Source: Citrobacter sp. RHB25-C09
GTDB lineage: Bacteria; Pseudomonadota; Gammaproteobacteria; Enterobacterales; Enterobacteriaceae
Reading direction: 5' to 3'
Assembly: GCF_013836145.1 (NCBI RefSeq)
Contig: NZ_CP057483.1
Coordinates: forward strand, 744,001-808,000
Length of the DNA stretch: 64,000 nt
Positions within the stretch are counted from its first letter, which is position 1, and each line of letters begins with the position of its first letter. Made by a program: the position numbers and the translations under genes. Shown here in pieces: positions 16,434 to 24,692 of this stretch. Under the pieces are notes generated by a model. It had not been told where the DNA came from. It saw only the letters and a program-made list of their open reading frames with translations, and searched no databases.

Positions 16434-17081
16434 ATGTTACAGGTATACCTTGTTCGCCACGGTGAAACGCAGTGGAACGCCGAGCGACGCATTCAAGGCC
16501 AGTCCGACAGTCCGCTGACCGCTAAGGGTGAGCAACAAGCTATGCAGGTAGGTGAGCGCGCAAAAACGCTCGGTATTACTCACGTGATCAGTAGCGATCT
16601 GGGACGTACCCGTCGCACCGCTGAAATCATCGCCCAGGCATGCGGCTGTGATATCACTTTTGATTCCCGCCTGCGCGAACTGGATATGGGCGTGCTGGAA
16701 AAGCGCCATCTCGATTCCCTGACGGAAGAAGAAGAGGGTTGGCGTCGCCAGTTAGTCAACGGCACCGTTGATGGTCGTATTCCCGATGGTGAGTCGATGC
16801 AGGAGCTGAGCGAGCGTGTTCATGCCGCACTGGCCTCATGCCTCGAGTTGCCACAGGGAAGTCGTCCGCTGCTGGTCAGTCACGGCATCGCCCTGGGGTG
16901 TCTGGTGAGTACCATCCTCGGCCTTCCGGCGTATGCAGAGCGCCGCTTACGTTTGCGGAACTGCTCGATCTCGCGGGTGGATTATCAGGAAAGCCTCTGG
17001 CTGGCGCCAGGTTGGGTGGTGGAAACCGCAGGAGACATCTCGCATCTGGACGCCCCTGCGCTTGATGAGCTACAGCGTTAA
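16434..17081 (+). CDS. gpmB: Histidine phosphatase GpmB (YtjC)
   Basis: 215 residues of the phosphoglycerate mutase/histidine phosphatase superfamily. The phospho-acceptor RHG motif is at residues 8-10 (VYLVRHGETQWN), with the second catalytic His in LLVSHGIALG. Named as a phosphoglycerate mutase by similarity; several family members are instead general phosphatases, so the physiological substrate is uncertain. Its 3' end overlaps that of the convergent rob gene by 4 bp. Confidence 0.93.
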   Translation: MLQVYLVRHGETQWNAERRIQGQSDSPLTAKGEQQAMQVGERAKTLGITHVISSDLGRTRRTAEIIAQACGCDITFDSRLRELDMGVLEKRHLDSLTEEEEGWRRQLVNGTVDGRIPDGESMQELSERVHAALASCLELPQGSRPLLVSHGIALGCLVSTILGLPAYAERRLRLRNCSISRVDYQESLWLAPGWVVETAGDISHLDAPALDELQR

Positions 17082-17947
17082 CGGCGGATCGGAATAAGGA
17101 ATTCGCAGCGCAGATTGATCGGGCGGTCACCGGCTTTAGCATCTTCAGCCGGGTAGTACCGCTCGATATCCTGACCTTTGCGACGCGTCAGGTTGAGCAT
17201 CGGCATACAGGTTCCGTATACCGTCAGGATGAACTCCTGCACGCCCGTACCCAGTCCCTCGTAGGTAAACATCACATACTCGCCGCCCTGTAAGAGTACA
17301 GGCTGAGAGGATTGCACGTACCCGTTTGCAAGCTCCGGCGCAAGCGCTGTGGTGTAGAAAACTTCCTGCTCGTCATCTTTATCCTGACTGGGACGCGTTT
17401 CGTTGAGGCCATAGAGAACGGGCGGAATGGCTGGCGCATGAGCGAGGAAATCTTGCCAGAACTGGACGCGCATTTCGTGACGGAAATCGGAGATTTGCTC
17501 CAGGGAACAGGAATAGCTCTGCGTGATTCCGACCAGATGAGTATCTTCCAGCGTGACAAATTTATGGGCAGGTACAGCGAACTCACCCAGACGCAGGGGA
17601 GGGCGGATACCAAATGCGCTCCATTCCGGAGAACGGCGATACAGCGCTGGCGTTTGAGAAAACTGCTTCTTAAAGGCGCGGGTGAACGTTTGTTGAGAGT
17701 CGAAGCGGTATTGCAGAGCAATATCCAGAATCGGGCGTGCTGTCAGGCGAAGCGCGACAGCGGATTTTGATAAACGGCGCGCGCGGATATAGGCACCAAT
17801 CGCGTGGCCCGTCACGTCCTTAAACATTCTTTGCAGGTGCCACTTGGAATAACCCGCTTTTGCCGCCACATTGTCAAGCGACAGGGGCTGATCCAGGTGA
17901 CCTTCCAGCCAGATTAAGAGGTCGCGAATAATGCCGGCCTGATCCAT
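17078..17947 (-). CDS. rob: Right-origin-binding transcription factor Rob
   Basis: 289-residue AraC/XylS-family activator, the length of E. coli Rob. The N-terminal DNA-binding domain has two HTH motifs (SLDNVAAKAGYSKWHLQRMF and ILDIALQYRFDSQQTFTRAF, residues about 20-90). The C-terminal GyrI-like effector domain includes YTYEGLGTGVQEF-type residues. Rob activates the marA/soxS/rob regulon (efflux and stress genes). The gene is convergent with gpmB (4-bp overlap) and divergent from creA. Confidence 0.97.
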   Translation of the reverse strand: MDQAGIIRDLLIWLEGHLDQPLSLDNVAAKAGYSKWHLQRMFKDVTGHAIGAYIRARRLSKSAVALRLTARPILDIALQYRFDSQQTFTRAFKKQFSQTPALYRRSPEWSAFGIRPPLRLGEFAVPAHKFVTLEDTHLVGITQSYSCSLEQISDFRHEMRVQFWQDFLAHAPAIPPVLYGLNETRPSQDKDDEQEVFYTTALAPELANGYVQSSQPVLLQGGEYVMFTYEGLGTGVQEFILTVYGTCMPMLNLTRRKGQDIERYYPAEDAKAGDRPINLRCEFLIPIRR

Positions 17948-18158
17948 AAAATATCCTCATCCTTTCAACTACGAGCACCTGACATCAGGTACTTGGATAA
18001 TAGCATTTTTTGTTATTTTAGCATTCGGTGTTTTTTTTGCGCATTAGTGCTTTTGTTCGATAAACGAAAGGATGATTATTGTAATCATGTGATCTTTAAA
18101 CACTTTATTCTACAATGACGAATAATTGCGCAGCTTAATTTTTATTAATGGTAACAAT

Positions 18159-18629
18159 ATGAAATACAAGAGTTTAGTACTTTCCTTAGGTATGCTGATG
18201 CTGGGATCAATGGCCCATGCGGAACAGATTGGTTCTGTCGATACCGTCTTCAAAATTTTCGGGCCGGATCATAAAATCGTCGTGGAAGCTTTTGACGATC
18301 CTGACGTGAAAAACGTGACGTGTTACGTCAGTCGCGCCAAGACCGGTGGAATTAAAGGTGGCCTGGGGCTGGCCGAAGATACCTCAGATGCCGCCATCTC
18401 GTGTCAGCAGGTTGGTCCGGTTGAACTGAGCGAACGAATCAAGAACGGTAAAGCGCAGGGCGAAGTGGTTTTTAAAAAACGCACCTCGCTGGTGTTTAAG
18501 TCATTACAGGTTGTCCGTTTCTACGATGCCAAACGCAATGCGCTGGCGTATCTGGCCTACTCCGACAAGGTTGTTGATGGGTCGCCTAAAAATGCCATTA
18601 GCGCAGTGCCCATCATGCCGTGGCGGTAA
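18159..18629 (+). CDS. creA: Conserved periplasmic protein CreA
   Basis: 156 residues, starting at the ATG that begins MKYKSLVLSLGML; a TTG 33 bp upstream extends the frame but lacks the family's conserved start. An N-terminal signal peptide ends in AHA before EQIGSVDTVF. The remainder is the CreA domain (DPDVKNVTCYVSRAKTGGIKGGLG). Its function is unknown despite its constant position ahead of creBC. creB begins 15 bp downstream. Confidence 0.95.
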   Translation: MKYKSLVLSLGMLMLGSMAHAEQIGSVDTVFKIFGPDHKIVVEAFDDPDVKNVTCYVSRAKTGGIKGGLGLAEDTSDAAISCQQVGPVELSERIKNGKAQGEVVFKKRTSLVFKSLQVVRFYDAKRNALAYLAYSDKVVDGSPKNAISAVPIMPWR

Positions 18630-18644
18630 TTACAGGGAAGCAAT

Positions 18645-19334
18645 ATGCAGCAGGTGTCAGTTTGGCTGGTCGAAGATGAGCAGGGTATCGCCGATACCCT
18701 GATTTATATGCTCCAGCAGGAAGGATTTGCCGTAGAGGCGTTTGAGCGTGGACTGCCCGCGCTGGATAAAGCGCGGCATCAGTGCCCGGACGTAGCGATT
18801 CTGGACGTAGGGTTGCCTGATATCAGCGGTTTTGAACTGTGCCGACGGCTGCTCGAACGTTATCCGGCTTTACCCATCCTCTTTCTGACCGCGCGTAGTG
18901 ATGAAGTCGATCGGCTGTTGGGGCTGGAAATTGGTGCTGATGATTACGTTGCCAAACCGTTTTCCCCCAGAGAAGTCTGTGCCCGGGTGCGCACGCTGCT
19001 GCGCCGGGTGAAGAAATTCGCCGCGCCTTCCGATGTGGTACGAACCGGCCATTTTGAACTGAATGAACCGGCAGCGGAAGTCGCCTGGTTCGGTACGCCG
19101 TTATCGCTCACTCGCTACGAGTTTCTGCTGCTGAAAACGTTGCTGTTGTCCCCCGGTCGCGTCTATTCTCGCCAGCAACTGATGGATATCGTCTGGGCCG
19201 ATGCGCAAGATACCTTCGACCGGACGGTAGATACCCATATCAAAACGCTGCGTGCCAAACTGCGCGCCATCAACCCGGATCTTTCCCCCATCAATACGCA
19301 CCGTGGGATGGGCTACAGCCTGAGGAGCCTCTGA
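18645..19334 (+). CDS. creB: Response regulator CreB
   Basis: 229-residue OmpR/PhoB-type regulator. The receiver domain has phospho-acceptor Asp54 (VAILDVGLPDISG) and the conserved Lys in DDYVAKPFSP; the C-terminal winged helix is residues about 130-229 (HRGMGYSLRSL end). It is activated by CreC, binds cre-tags (TTCAC-N6-TTCAC), and controls creD and a few metabolic genes; in enteric bacteria it is also linked to beta-lactam tolerance. The stop and the creC start share one base, so the pair is translationally coupled. Confidence 0.96.
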   Translation: MQQVSVWLVEDEQGIADTLIYMLQQEGFAVEAFERGLPALDKARHQCPDVAILDVGLPDISGFELCRRLLERYPALPILFLTARSDEVDRLLGLEIGADDYVAKPFSPREVCARVRTLLRRVKKFAAPSDVVRTGHFELNEPAAEVAWFGTPLSLTRYEFLLLKTLLLSPGRVYSRQQLMDIVWADAQDTFDRTVDTHIKTLRAKLRAINPDLSPINTHRGMGYSLRSL

Positions 19335-20758
19335 TGCGTATTGGCATGCGTCTGCTGCTCGGCTATTTTCTGATTGTCGCCGTCGCTGCGTGGTTTGTGC
19401 TGTCGATTTTCGTGCAGGAAATTAAACCAGGCGTGCGTCGCGCAACTGAAGGCACGCTGATTGATACCGCTACGCTGCTGGCCGCGCTGGCGCGCGACGA
19501 TCTCAAGTCTGGCGATCCGGCTCATGGGCAGATGGCGCAGGCATTTGCGCAATTACACAACCGTCCTTTTCGCGCCAATATCAGCGGCATCAATAAAGTG
19601 CGTAACGAATACCATGTCTACATGACAGACGCGCAGGGCAAAGTGGTGTTTGATTCCGCCAACAAAGCGGTTGGGCAGGACTACTCCCGCTGGAACGATG
19701 TCTGGTTAACGCTACGCGGACAGTATGGTGCGCGAAGTACGCCCCAGGATCCCGCCGATCCTGAAAGTTCGGTGATGTATGTTGCCGCACCGATACTCGA
19801 CGGCGGGAAGATCGTCGGTGTGCTGAGCGTAGGCAAGCCCAATGCTGCGATGGCACCAGTCATTAAACGTAGCGAACGGCGGATCCTGTGGGCCAGCGCG
19901 GTGCTGCTTGGCATTGCGTTAGTCATCGGTGCCGGGATGGTCTGGTGGATTAACCGCTCGATTGCTCGCCTGACGCGCTACGCGGATTCGGTGAGCGACA
20001 GTCACCCCTTGCCACTACCGGAGCTGGGAAGCAGCGAATTACGCAAGCTGGCGCAGGCCCTGGAGAGTATGCGCCTGAAGCTGGAGGGGAAAAACTACAT
20101 TGAACAGTATGTGTATGCCCTGACCCACGAACTGAAGAGCCCGCTGGCGGCCATTCGCGGAGCGGCGGAAATTCTGCGTGAGGGGCCACCGCCGGATATC
20201 GTTGCGCGTTTTACCGACAATATCCTGACGCAAAACGCGCGCATGCAGGTGCTGGTGGAAACCCTGTTACGCCAGGCGCGTCTGGAAAATCGACAGGAGA
20301 TTGCCTTTTCTCCGGTCGCGGTTGAGGCCCTGTTTTCACAGATTAGCGAGGTGCGAAGCATCCAGCTCGCAGCAAAAAAAATCACTCTGAAGATTCTCAC
20401 TTCTGCGTTCACCGTTTCGGCAGAGCCCGCGCTTCTTGAACAGGCGCTGGGTAATCTGCTGGATAACGCTATCGATTTCACGCCGGAGGAAGGCTCTATT
20501 ACCCTAAGCGCAGAGTCTCAGGGCGATCGAGTAACGCTGAAAGTCGAAGATACCGGTGCAGGGATCCCCGACTATGCCTTGCCGCGTATCTTCGAGCGCT
20601 TTTATTCATTGCCGCGCGAAGATGGCCACAAAAGCAGTGGATTAGGGCTGGCTTTTGTCAGCGAAGTGGCACGTTTGTTGAAGGGAAGCATTGAGCTGAA
20701 TAATCGTCCTGCGGGAGGTGTGGAAGCCAGGTTTACACTTCACCGTCACTTCACATAA
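19334..20758 (+). CDS. creC: Sensor histidine kinase CreC
   Basis: 474 residues (E. coli 474). TM1 is residues about 7-27, then a periplasmic sensor domain to about 180, TM2 about 185-206, HAMP, the H-box with His265 in ALTHELKSPLAAIRG, and an ATPase domain with LLDNAIDFTPEEGSI, EDTGAGIPDYALPRIFERFY and SSGLGLAFV. It phosphorylates CreB in response to carbon and fermentation conditions. The last codons of creC carry the cre-tag of the downstream creD promoter. Confidence 0.96.
   Translation: MRIGMRLLLGYFLIVAVAAWFVLSIFVQEIKPGVRRATEGTLIDTATLLAALARDDLKSGDPAHGQMAQAFAQLHNRPFRANISGINKVRNEYHVYMTDAQGKVVFDSANKAVGQDYSRWNDVWLTLRGQYGARSTPQDPADPESSVMYVAAPILDGGKIVGVLSVGKPNAAMAPVIKRSERRILWASAVLLGIALVIGAGMVWWINRSIARLTRYADSVSDSHPLPLPELGSSELRKLAQALESMRLKLEGKNYIEQYVYALTHELKSPLAAIRGAAEILREGPPPDIVARFTDNILTQNARMQVLVETLLRQARLENRQEIAFSPVAVEALFSQISEVRSIQLAAKKITLKILTSAFTVSAEPALLEQALGNLLDNAIDFTPEEGSITLSAESQGDRVTLKVEDTGAGIPDYALPRIFERFYSLPREDGHKSSGLGLAFVSEVARLLKGSIELNNRPAGGVEARFTLHRHFT
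20739..20754 (+). promoter_or_regulatory. cre-tag (CreB binding site) for creD
   Basis: An exact TTCAC-CGTCAC-TTCAC direct repeat matches the CreB consensus TTCAC-N6-TTCAC. It lies inside the 3' end of creC, 62 bp upstream of the creD ATG, as expected for CreB activation of creD. Confidence 0.88.
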
Positions 20759-20816
20759 CTTCAAATTCCCCGCACATAGCGTGCGTACTCTGCAAATATT
20801 GCATAAGGAGAACGCT

Positions 20817-22163
20817 ATGTTGAAATCCCCCCTGTTCTGGAAGATCGTGACTTTAGGTGGTGCGATCATATTGTTGTTGATACCTCTGATGATGGTTCGG
20901 GCAATTATTGTCGAACGCGCTGATTACCGCGATAAGGTCGATGATGCCATTCGTCAGAGCACCAGTGGGCCGCAAAAAGTGGTGGGCCCGCTGATTGCGG
21001 TTCCGGTCACTGAGTTATACACCGTCCTTGAAAATGACAAAGAGGTGCAGCATAAACGCAGCTTCCTCCATTTCTGGCTACCCGAATCGCTTGTGGTGGA
21101 GGGTAATCAGAACGTCGAAGCGCGTAAAATCGGTATTTATCAGGGGCAGGTCTGGCATACCGATGTCGAACTAAAAGCGGAATTTGATGTTGCGCGCCTG
21201 AGTGAACTGAATAAGCCCAATGTCACCCTTGGCACACCGTTTATCGTGGTGGGAGTCGGCGATGCGCGAGGGATTGGGGTGGTGAAAGCGCCGAAAATCA
21301 ACGGTACCGCGCTCGCCGTTGAACCGGGGACGGGCTTATCCGGGAGCGGAGAGGGGATCCATATCCCATTGCCGGACAGTCAGTGGGCGACGCGAAATCT
21401 GAGCCTGGCGATGTCATTGAATTTAAGCGGCACCGGCTCGTTCTCGGTGGTTCCCGTTGGGCGTAGCAGTGAAATGACCCTGACCAGCAACTGGCCGCAC
21501 CCGAACTTCCTTGGTGACTTTTTGCCCGGCAAGCGCGAAATCAGTGAGTCGGGATATCAGGCGCAGTGGCAGAGCAGTTGGTTTGCCAATAATCTCGGCG
21601 AACGGTTTACAGATACGAAAGAGATTCGCTGGTACGGTCTGCCCTCGTTTAGCGTCGCCGTGGCTACCCCGGCCGATCAGTATCAACTGACTGACAGAGC
21701 GACAAAGTACGCGATTCTGTTGATTAGCCTGACGTTTATGGCTTTCTTTGTTTTCGAAACGCTGACGGGTAAAAAGCTGCACCCGATGCAGTATTTGCTG
21801 GTGGGGTTGTCGCTGGTGATGTTTTATCTGCTGCTGCTGGCGCTATCAGAACATATCGGTTTTACTCTGGCATGGATTGTCGCAAGTCTGGTGGGCGCAT
21901 TGATGAATGGGGTATATCTCCAGGCGGTGTTGAAGGGCTGGCGTAACAGTCTGCTGTTTATCCTGGCGTTGCTGGCGCTGGATGGGGTGATGTGGGCGCT
22001 GCTACGTTCAGAGGATAGCGCATTGCTGCTGGGGACGGGGGTACTGCTGCTGGCGCTGGGAGGCGTGATGTTCCTGACGCGTCATCTGGACTGGTACTCG
22101 TTTTCCCGCATAAAGCCAACAGCTGAGGCCGTGGAGGATGATACGTTACGGTTATGGAAGTGA
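20817..22163 (+). CDS. creD: Inner-membrane protein CreD
   Basis: 448 residues (E. coli 450) from the ATG with AAGGAG seven bases upstream. One N-terminal membrane helix (LFWKIVTLGGAIILLLIPLMM) is followed by a large periplasmic region to about residue 300, then five or six C-terminal membrane helices. It belongs to the CreD/Cet family, the main CreBC target. It supports envelope integrity and colicin E2 tolerance when overexpressed; its biochemical role is unknown. A longer frame opening upstream overlaps creC and lacks a ribosome site. Confidence 0.95.
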   Translation: MLKSPLFWKIVTLGGAIILLLIPLMMVRAIIVERADYRDKVDDAIRQSTSGPQKVVGPLIAVPVTELYTVLENDKEVQHKRSFLHFWLPESLVVEGNQNVEARKIGIYQGQVWHTDVELKAEFDVARLSELNKPNVTLGTPFIVVGVGDARGIGVVKAPKINGTALAVEPGTGLSGSGEGIHIPLPDSQWATRNLSLAMSLNLSGTGSFSVVPVGRSSEMTLTSNWPHPNFLGDFLPGKREISESGYQAQWQSSWFANNLGERFTDTKEIRWYGLPSFSVAVATPADQYQLTDRATKYAILLISLTFMAFFVFETLTGKKLHPMQYLLVGLSLVMFYLLLLALSEHIGFTLAWIVASLVGALMNGVYLQAVLKGWRNSLLFILALLALDGVMWALLRSEDSALLLGTGVLLLALGGVMFLTRHLDWYSFSRIKPTAEAVEDDTLRLWK

Positions 22164-22174
22164 GTTACCGTTTT

Positions 22175-22202
22175 GCCTGATGGCGCTACGCTTATCAGGC
22201 CT
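22175..22202. repeat. Single REP unit after creD
   Basis: GCCTGATGGCGC...GCTTATCAGGCC forms one REP hairpin starting 11 bp after the creD stop. The sequence after it is degenerate, and it precedes the arcA terminator. Confidence 0.75.
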
Positions 22203-22247
22203 GGGCAGAACGGAATGCAGGCGTTTACGCTGTCATCCGATACCAAT

Positions 22248-22275
22248 AAAAAACGGCGCAAGGTGCGCCGTTTTT
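22248..22275 (-). terminator. Bidirectional arcA/creD terminator
   Basis: A 12-bp perfect stem (AAAAACGGCGCA / TGCGCCGTTTTT) with a 3-base loop has A/T tracts on both flanks. It lies between the convergent creD and arcA genes and can stop transcription in either direction. Confidence 0.9.
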
Positions 22276-22294
22276 GCTGACGAGGGTCACGCTG

Positions 22295-23011
22295 TCAATC
22301 CTGCAGATCGCCGCAGAAGCGATATCCTTCACCATGAATGGTGGCGATAATTTCCGGCGTGTCTGGCGTGGATTCGAAATGCTTACGAATACGACGGATT
22401 GTCACGTCAACGGTACGGTCATGCGGCTTCAGCTCGCGACCGGTCATTTTCTTCAGCAGCTCTGCACGAGACTGGATCTTACCCGGGTTCTCACAGAAGT
22501 GAAGCATGGCGCGGAACTCGCTGCGCGGCAGCTTATACTGCTCACCATCAGGACCGATCAGAGAACGGCTATTGATGTCCAGTTCCCAACCGTTGAACTT
22601 GTAGCTTTCAACGCTACGGCGCTCTTCGCTGACGGTACCCAGATTCATGGTACGGGACAGCAGGTTGCGCGCACGAATCGTCAGCTCGCGTGGGTTAAAC
22701 GGCTTGGTGATGTAGTCATCCGCACCGATTTCGAGGCCGAGAATTTTATCGACTTCGTTATCACGGCCGGTCAGGAACATCAGCGCCACGTTAGCCTGTT
22801 CGCGCAGTTCACGCGCTAACAGAAGACCGTTTTTCCCTGGCAGGTTGATATCCATGATCACCAGGTTGATGTCATATTCAGAAAGGATCTGATGCATTTC
22901 CGCGCCATCGGTCGCTTCGAAAACATCATAGCCTTCCGCTTCAAAAATACTTTTTAACGTGTTGCGTGTTACCAACTCGTCTTCAACGATAAGAATGTGC
23001 GGGGTCTGCAT
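22295..23011 (-). CDS. arcA: Aerobic respiration control response regulator ArcA
   Basis: 238 residues, almost identical to E. coli ArcA. The receiver domain has Asp54 (VIMDINLPGKNG) and the switch Lys in DDYITKPFNPREL. The C-terminal OmpR-type winged helix ends IHGEGYRFCGDL. Phosphorylated by ArcB when the quinone pool is reduced, it represses respiratory and TCA genes under low oxygen. A long upstream region with an FNR-like box and the small yjjY frame precedes it. Confidence 0.98.
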   Translation of the reverse strand: MQTPHILIVEDELVTRNTLKSIFEAEGYDVFEATDGAEMHQILSEYDINLVIMDINLPGKNGLLLARELREQANVALMFLTGRDNEVDKILGLEIGADDYITKPFNPRELTIRARNLLSRTMNLGTVSEERRSVESYKFNGWELDINSRSLIGPDGEQYKLPRSEFRAMLHFCENPGKIQSRAELLKKMTGRELKPHDRTVDVTIRRIRKHFESTPDTPEIIATIHGEGYRFCGDLQD

Positions 23012-23106
23012 GTTTGCTACCTAAATTGCCAACTAAATCGAAACAGGAAGTACAAAAGTCCCTGACCTGCCTGATACATATCGCAAATTAACATGATCGG
23101 CGTAAC

Positions 23107-23247
23107 ATGACTAAAGTACGTAATTGCGTTCTTGATGCACTTTCCATCAACGTCAACAACATCATTAGCTTGGTCGTGGGCACTTTCCCTCAGGACCCGA
23201 CAGTGTCAAAAACGGCTGTCATCCTAACCATATTAACAGCAACATAA
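23107..23247 (+). CDS. yjjY: Small conserved ORF YjjY (46 aa)
   Basis: A 46-codon ATG frame on the strand opposite arcA encodes MTKVRNCVLDALS...ILTILTAT. As I recall it, this equals E. coli YjjY over its whole length. It starts 95 bp from the arcA start and lies in the arcA 5' control region. No strong ribosome site is evident. The conservation could reflect selection on the arcA promoters and leader rather than on the peptide, so coding status is doubtful. Confidence 0.6.
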   Translation: MTKVRNCVLDALSINVNNIISLVVGTFPQDPTVSKTAVILTILTAT

Positions 23248-23646
23248 CAGGTTAAGACGTACCGGACACCCAATAAAACTACGCTTCGTTGACATATATC
23301 AAGTTCAATTGTAGCACGTTAACAGTTTGATGAAATCATCGTATCTAAATGCTAGCTTTCATCACAATATTGCAATAATCCAACTAGTTGCAGCAGATAA
23401 CTAATTAACGCAGTGAATCCTATCAATGAAATTCATTTTAAATGAAATTATCTCATTTAAACAGAAGGATATGCTGATTCTGTTAACATATTAATCATTG
23501 GTAACGACATGAAATAGTTTAGCCCTTTTTACCAAAGGTGAAATGGTCTTTCAGTGATATTCGTTAAAAAATTGTAAATTTGCGCTGCGTAATATCTTGA
23601 CACAGGTCACAGAATGCATCGCAAGCAACGCCTTGAGAGTGAAAAT
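23248..23646. other. arcA-yjtD AT-rich control region
   Basis: A 399-bp gene-free stretch between yjjY and yjtD. It is AT-rich, carries an FNR-like box, and presumably holds the distal arcA promoters (minus strand) and the yjtD promoter (plus strand). A TTGACA hexamer at about 23599-23604 is a possible -35 element, but it leaves little room before the yjtD start. I found no further gene or repeat. Confidence 0.5.
23289..23302 (-). promoter_or_regulatory. FNR-like box upstream of arcA
   Basis: TTGAC-ATAT-ATCAA differs from the FNR consensus TTGAT-N4-ATCAA at one base. E. coli arcA is activated anaerobically by FNR, so a role here is plausible. It lies 278 bp from the arcA start codon, consistent with the known long arcA leader. 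Confidence 0.6.
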
Positions 23647-24333
23647 ATGCACATAACCATCATCCTTGTTGCGCCTGCCAGGGCGGAAAATATCGGCGCG
23701 GCGGCTCGCGCGATGAAGACCATGGGTTTCACGCGGTTGCGAATTGTCGATAGCCAGGCTCATCTTGAACCGGCGACGCGTTGGGTGGCGCATGGGTCTG
23801 GAGATATTATTGATAATATTGAAGTTTTCGATACTCTGGACGCCGCGCTCAAGGATGTCGATTTCACCATTGCCACCACAGCACGCAGCCGCGCTAAGTT
23901 CCATTACTACGCAACGCCTGGCGAACTGGTGCCACTGTTAGAAGAAAAAGGGCAGTGGATGAAGCATGCCGCGCTGGTGTTTGGCCGTGAGGATTCCGGA
24001 TTAACAAACGAAGAACTGGCGCTGGCCGATGTATTGACCGGCGTTCCGATGGTTGCAGATTATCCTTCGCTGAATCTGGGGCAGGCGGTGATGGTTTACT
24101 GTTATCAATTAGCAAGTTTAATGCAACAACCTGCGAAAACCGCTGATGTTTCTGATGAATTTCAGCTTCAGGCGCTGCGAGCTCGCGTGATGACGTTATT
24201 AACCACCCTCGACGTTGCCGAAGACGTCAAACTGGTCGACTGGCTACAGCAACGTTTGGGCTTATTAGGGCAGCGAGACACGGCAATGTTGCACCGTTTA
24301 GTCCATGATATAGAGAAAAATATCGCAAAATAA
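23647..24333 (+). CDS. yjtD: TrmH-family RNA methyltransferase YjtD (LasT)
   Basis: 228 residues from the ATG reading MHITIILVAPARAENIGAAARAMK, matching the E. coli start; an ATG 33 bp earlier extends the frame without support. It is a SPOUT/TrmH-superfamily methyltransferase related to TrmJ: N-terminal APARAENIGAAARA, catalytic-knot motif FGREDSGLTNEEL, and SAM-site SLNLGQAVMVYCYQL. The RNA substrate is not established. It lies between arcA and the thr operon, as in E. coli. Confidence 0.93.
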   Translation: MHITIILVAPARAENIGAAARAMKTMGFTRLRIVDSQAHLEPATRWVAHGSGDIIDNIEVFDTLDAALKDVDFTIATTARSRAKFHYYATPGELVPLLEEKGQWMKHAALVFGREDSGLTNEELALADVLTGVPMVADYPSLNLGQAVMVYCYQLASLMQQPAKTADVSDEFQLQALRARVMTLLTTLDVAEDVKLVDWLQQRLGLLGQRDTAMLHRLVHDIEKNIAK

Positions 24334-24467
24334 TGTTTTGTTATTTTTATATTAAGAAGTGAAAGATACCACTTTCAAGAGGTGGGCTCACTTTGAATTG
24401 GTCGAAAATAATCCCACTGGCAGCAGCACGTGAACAAGTTTCGCTGCGTGAGTAATGTAAATATTTA

Positions 24468-24500
24468 TTGACTTAGGTCAGCAGATACTTTAACCAATAT
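24468..24500 (+). promoter_or_regulatory. thr operon promoter
   Basis: TTGACT (24468-24473) followed after 17 bp by TAACCA and the ACCAATATAGGC context reproduces the E. coli thrL promoter. It sits about 50 bp upstream of the leader-peptide start. Confidence 0.8.
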
Positions 24501-24546
24501 AGGCATACAGCACAGACAGATAATAATTACAGAGTACACAACATCC

Positions 24547-24612
24547 ATGAAACGCATCAGCATGACCATTACCACAACCACCACCATTACCACAGGTAAC
24601 GGGGCGGGCTGA
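24547..24612 (+). CDS. thrL: thr operon leader peptide
   Basis: A 21-codon frame reads MKRISMTITTTTTITTGNGA plus a final Gly. It has eight Thr and three Ile codons; the E. coli leader has eight Thr and four Ile. Ribosome stalling at these codons when charged tRNA-Thr or tRNA-Ile is scarce prevents formation of the attenuator at 24631-24666 and allows thrABC transcription. Too short for ordinary gene finders. Confidence 0.95.
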   Translation: MKRISMTITTTTTITTGNGAG

Positions 24613-24630
24613 CGCGCACAGGAAACACAG

Positions 24631-24666
24631 AAAAAAGCCCGCACCGAACAGTGCGGGCTTTTTTTT
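24631..24666 (+). terminator. thr operon attenuator
   Basis: A perfect hairpin (AAAAAAGCCCGCAC / GTGCGGGCTTTTTT, 6-base loop) followed by a T tract lies between thrL and thrA. It is the transcription attenuator controlled by thrL translation. Confidence 0.95.
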
Positions 24667-24692
24667 CGACCAAAGGTAACGAGGTAACAACC

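Noticed and set aside
22274..22819. 181-codon plus-strand frame opposite arcA
   Set aside because: Antisense to a near-identical ArcA; no independent support.
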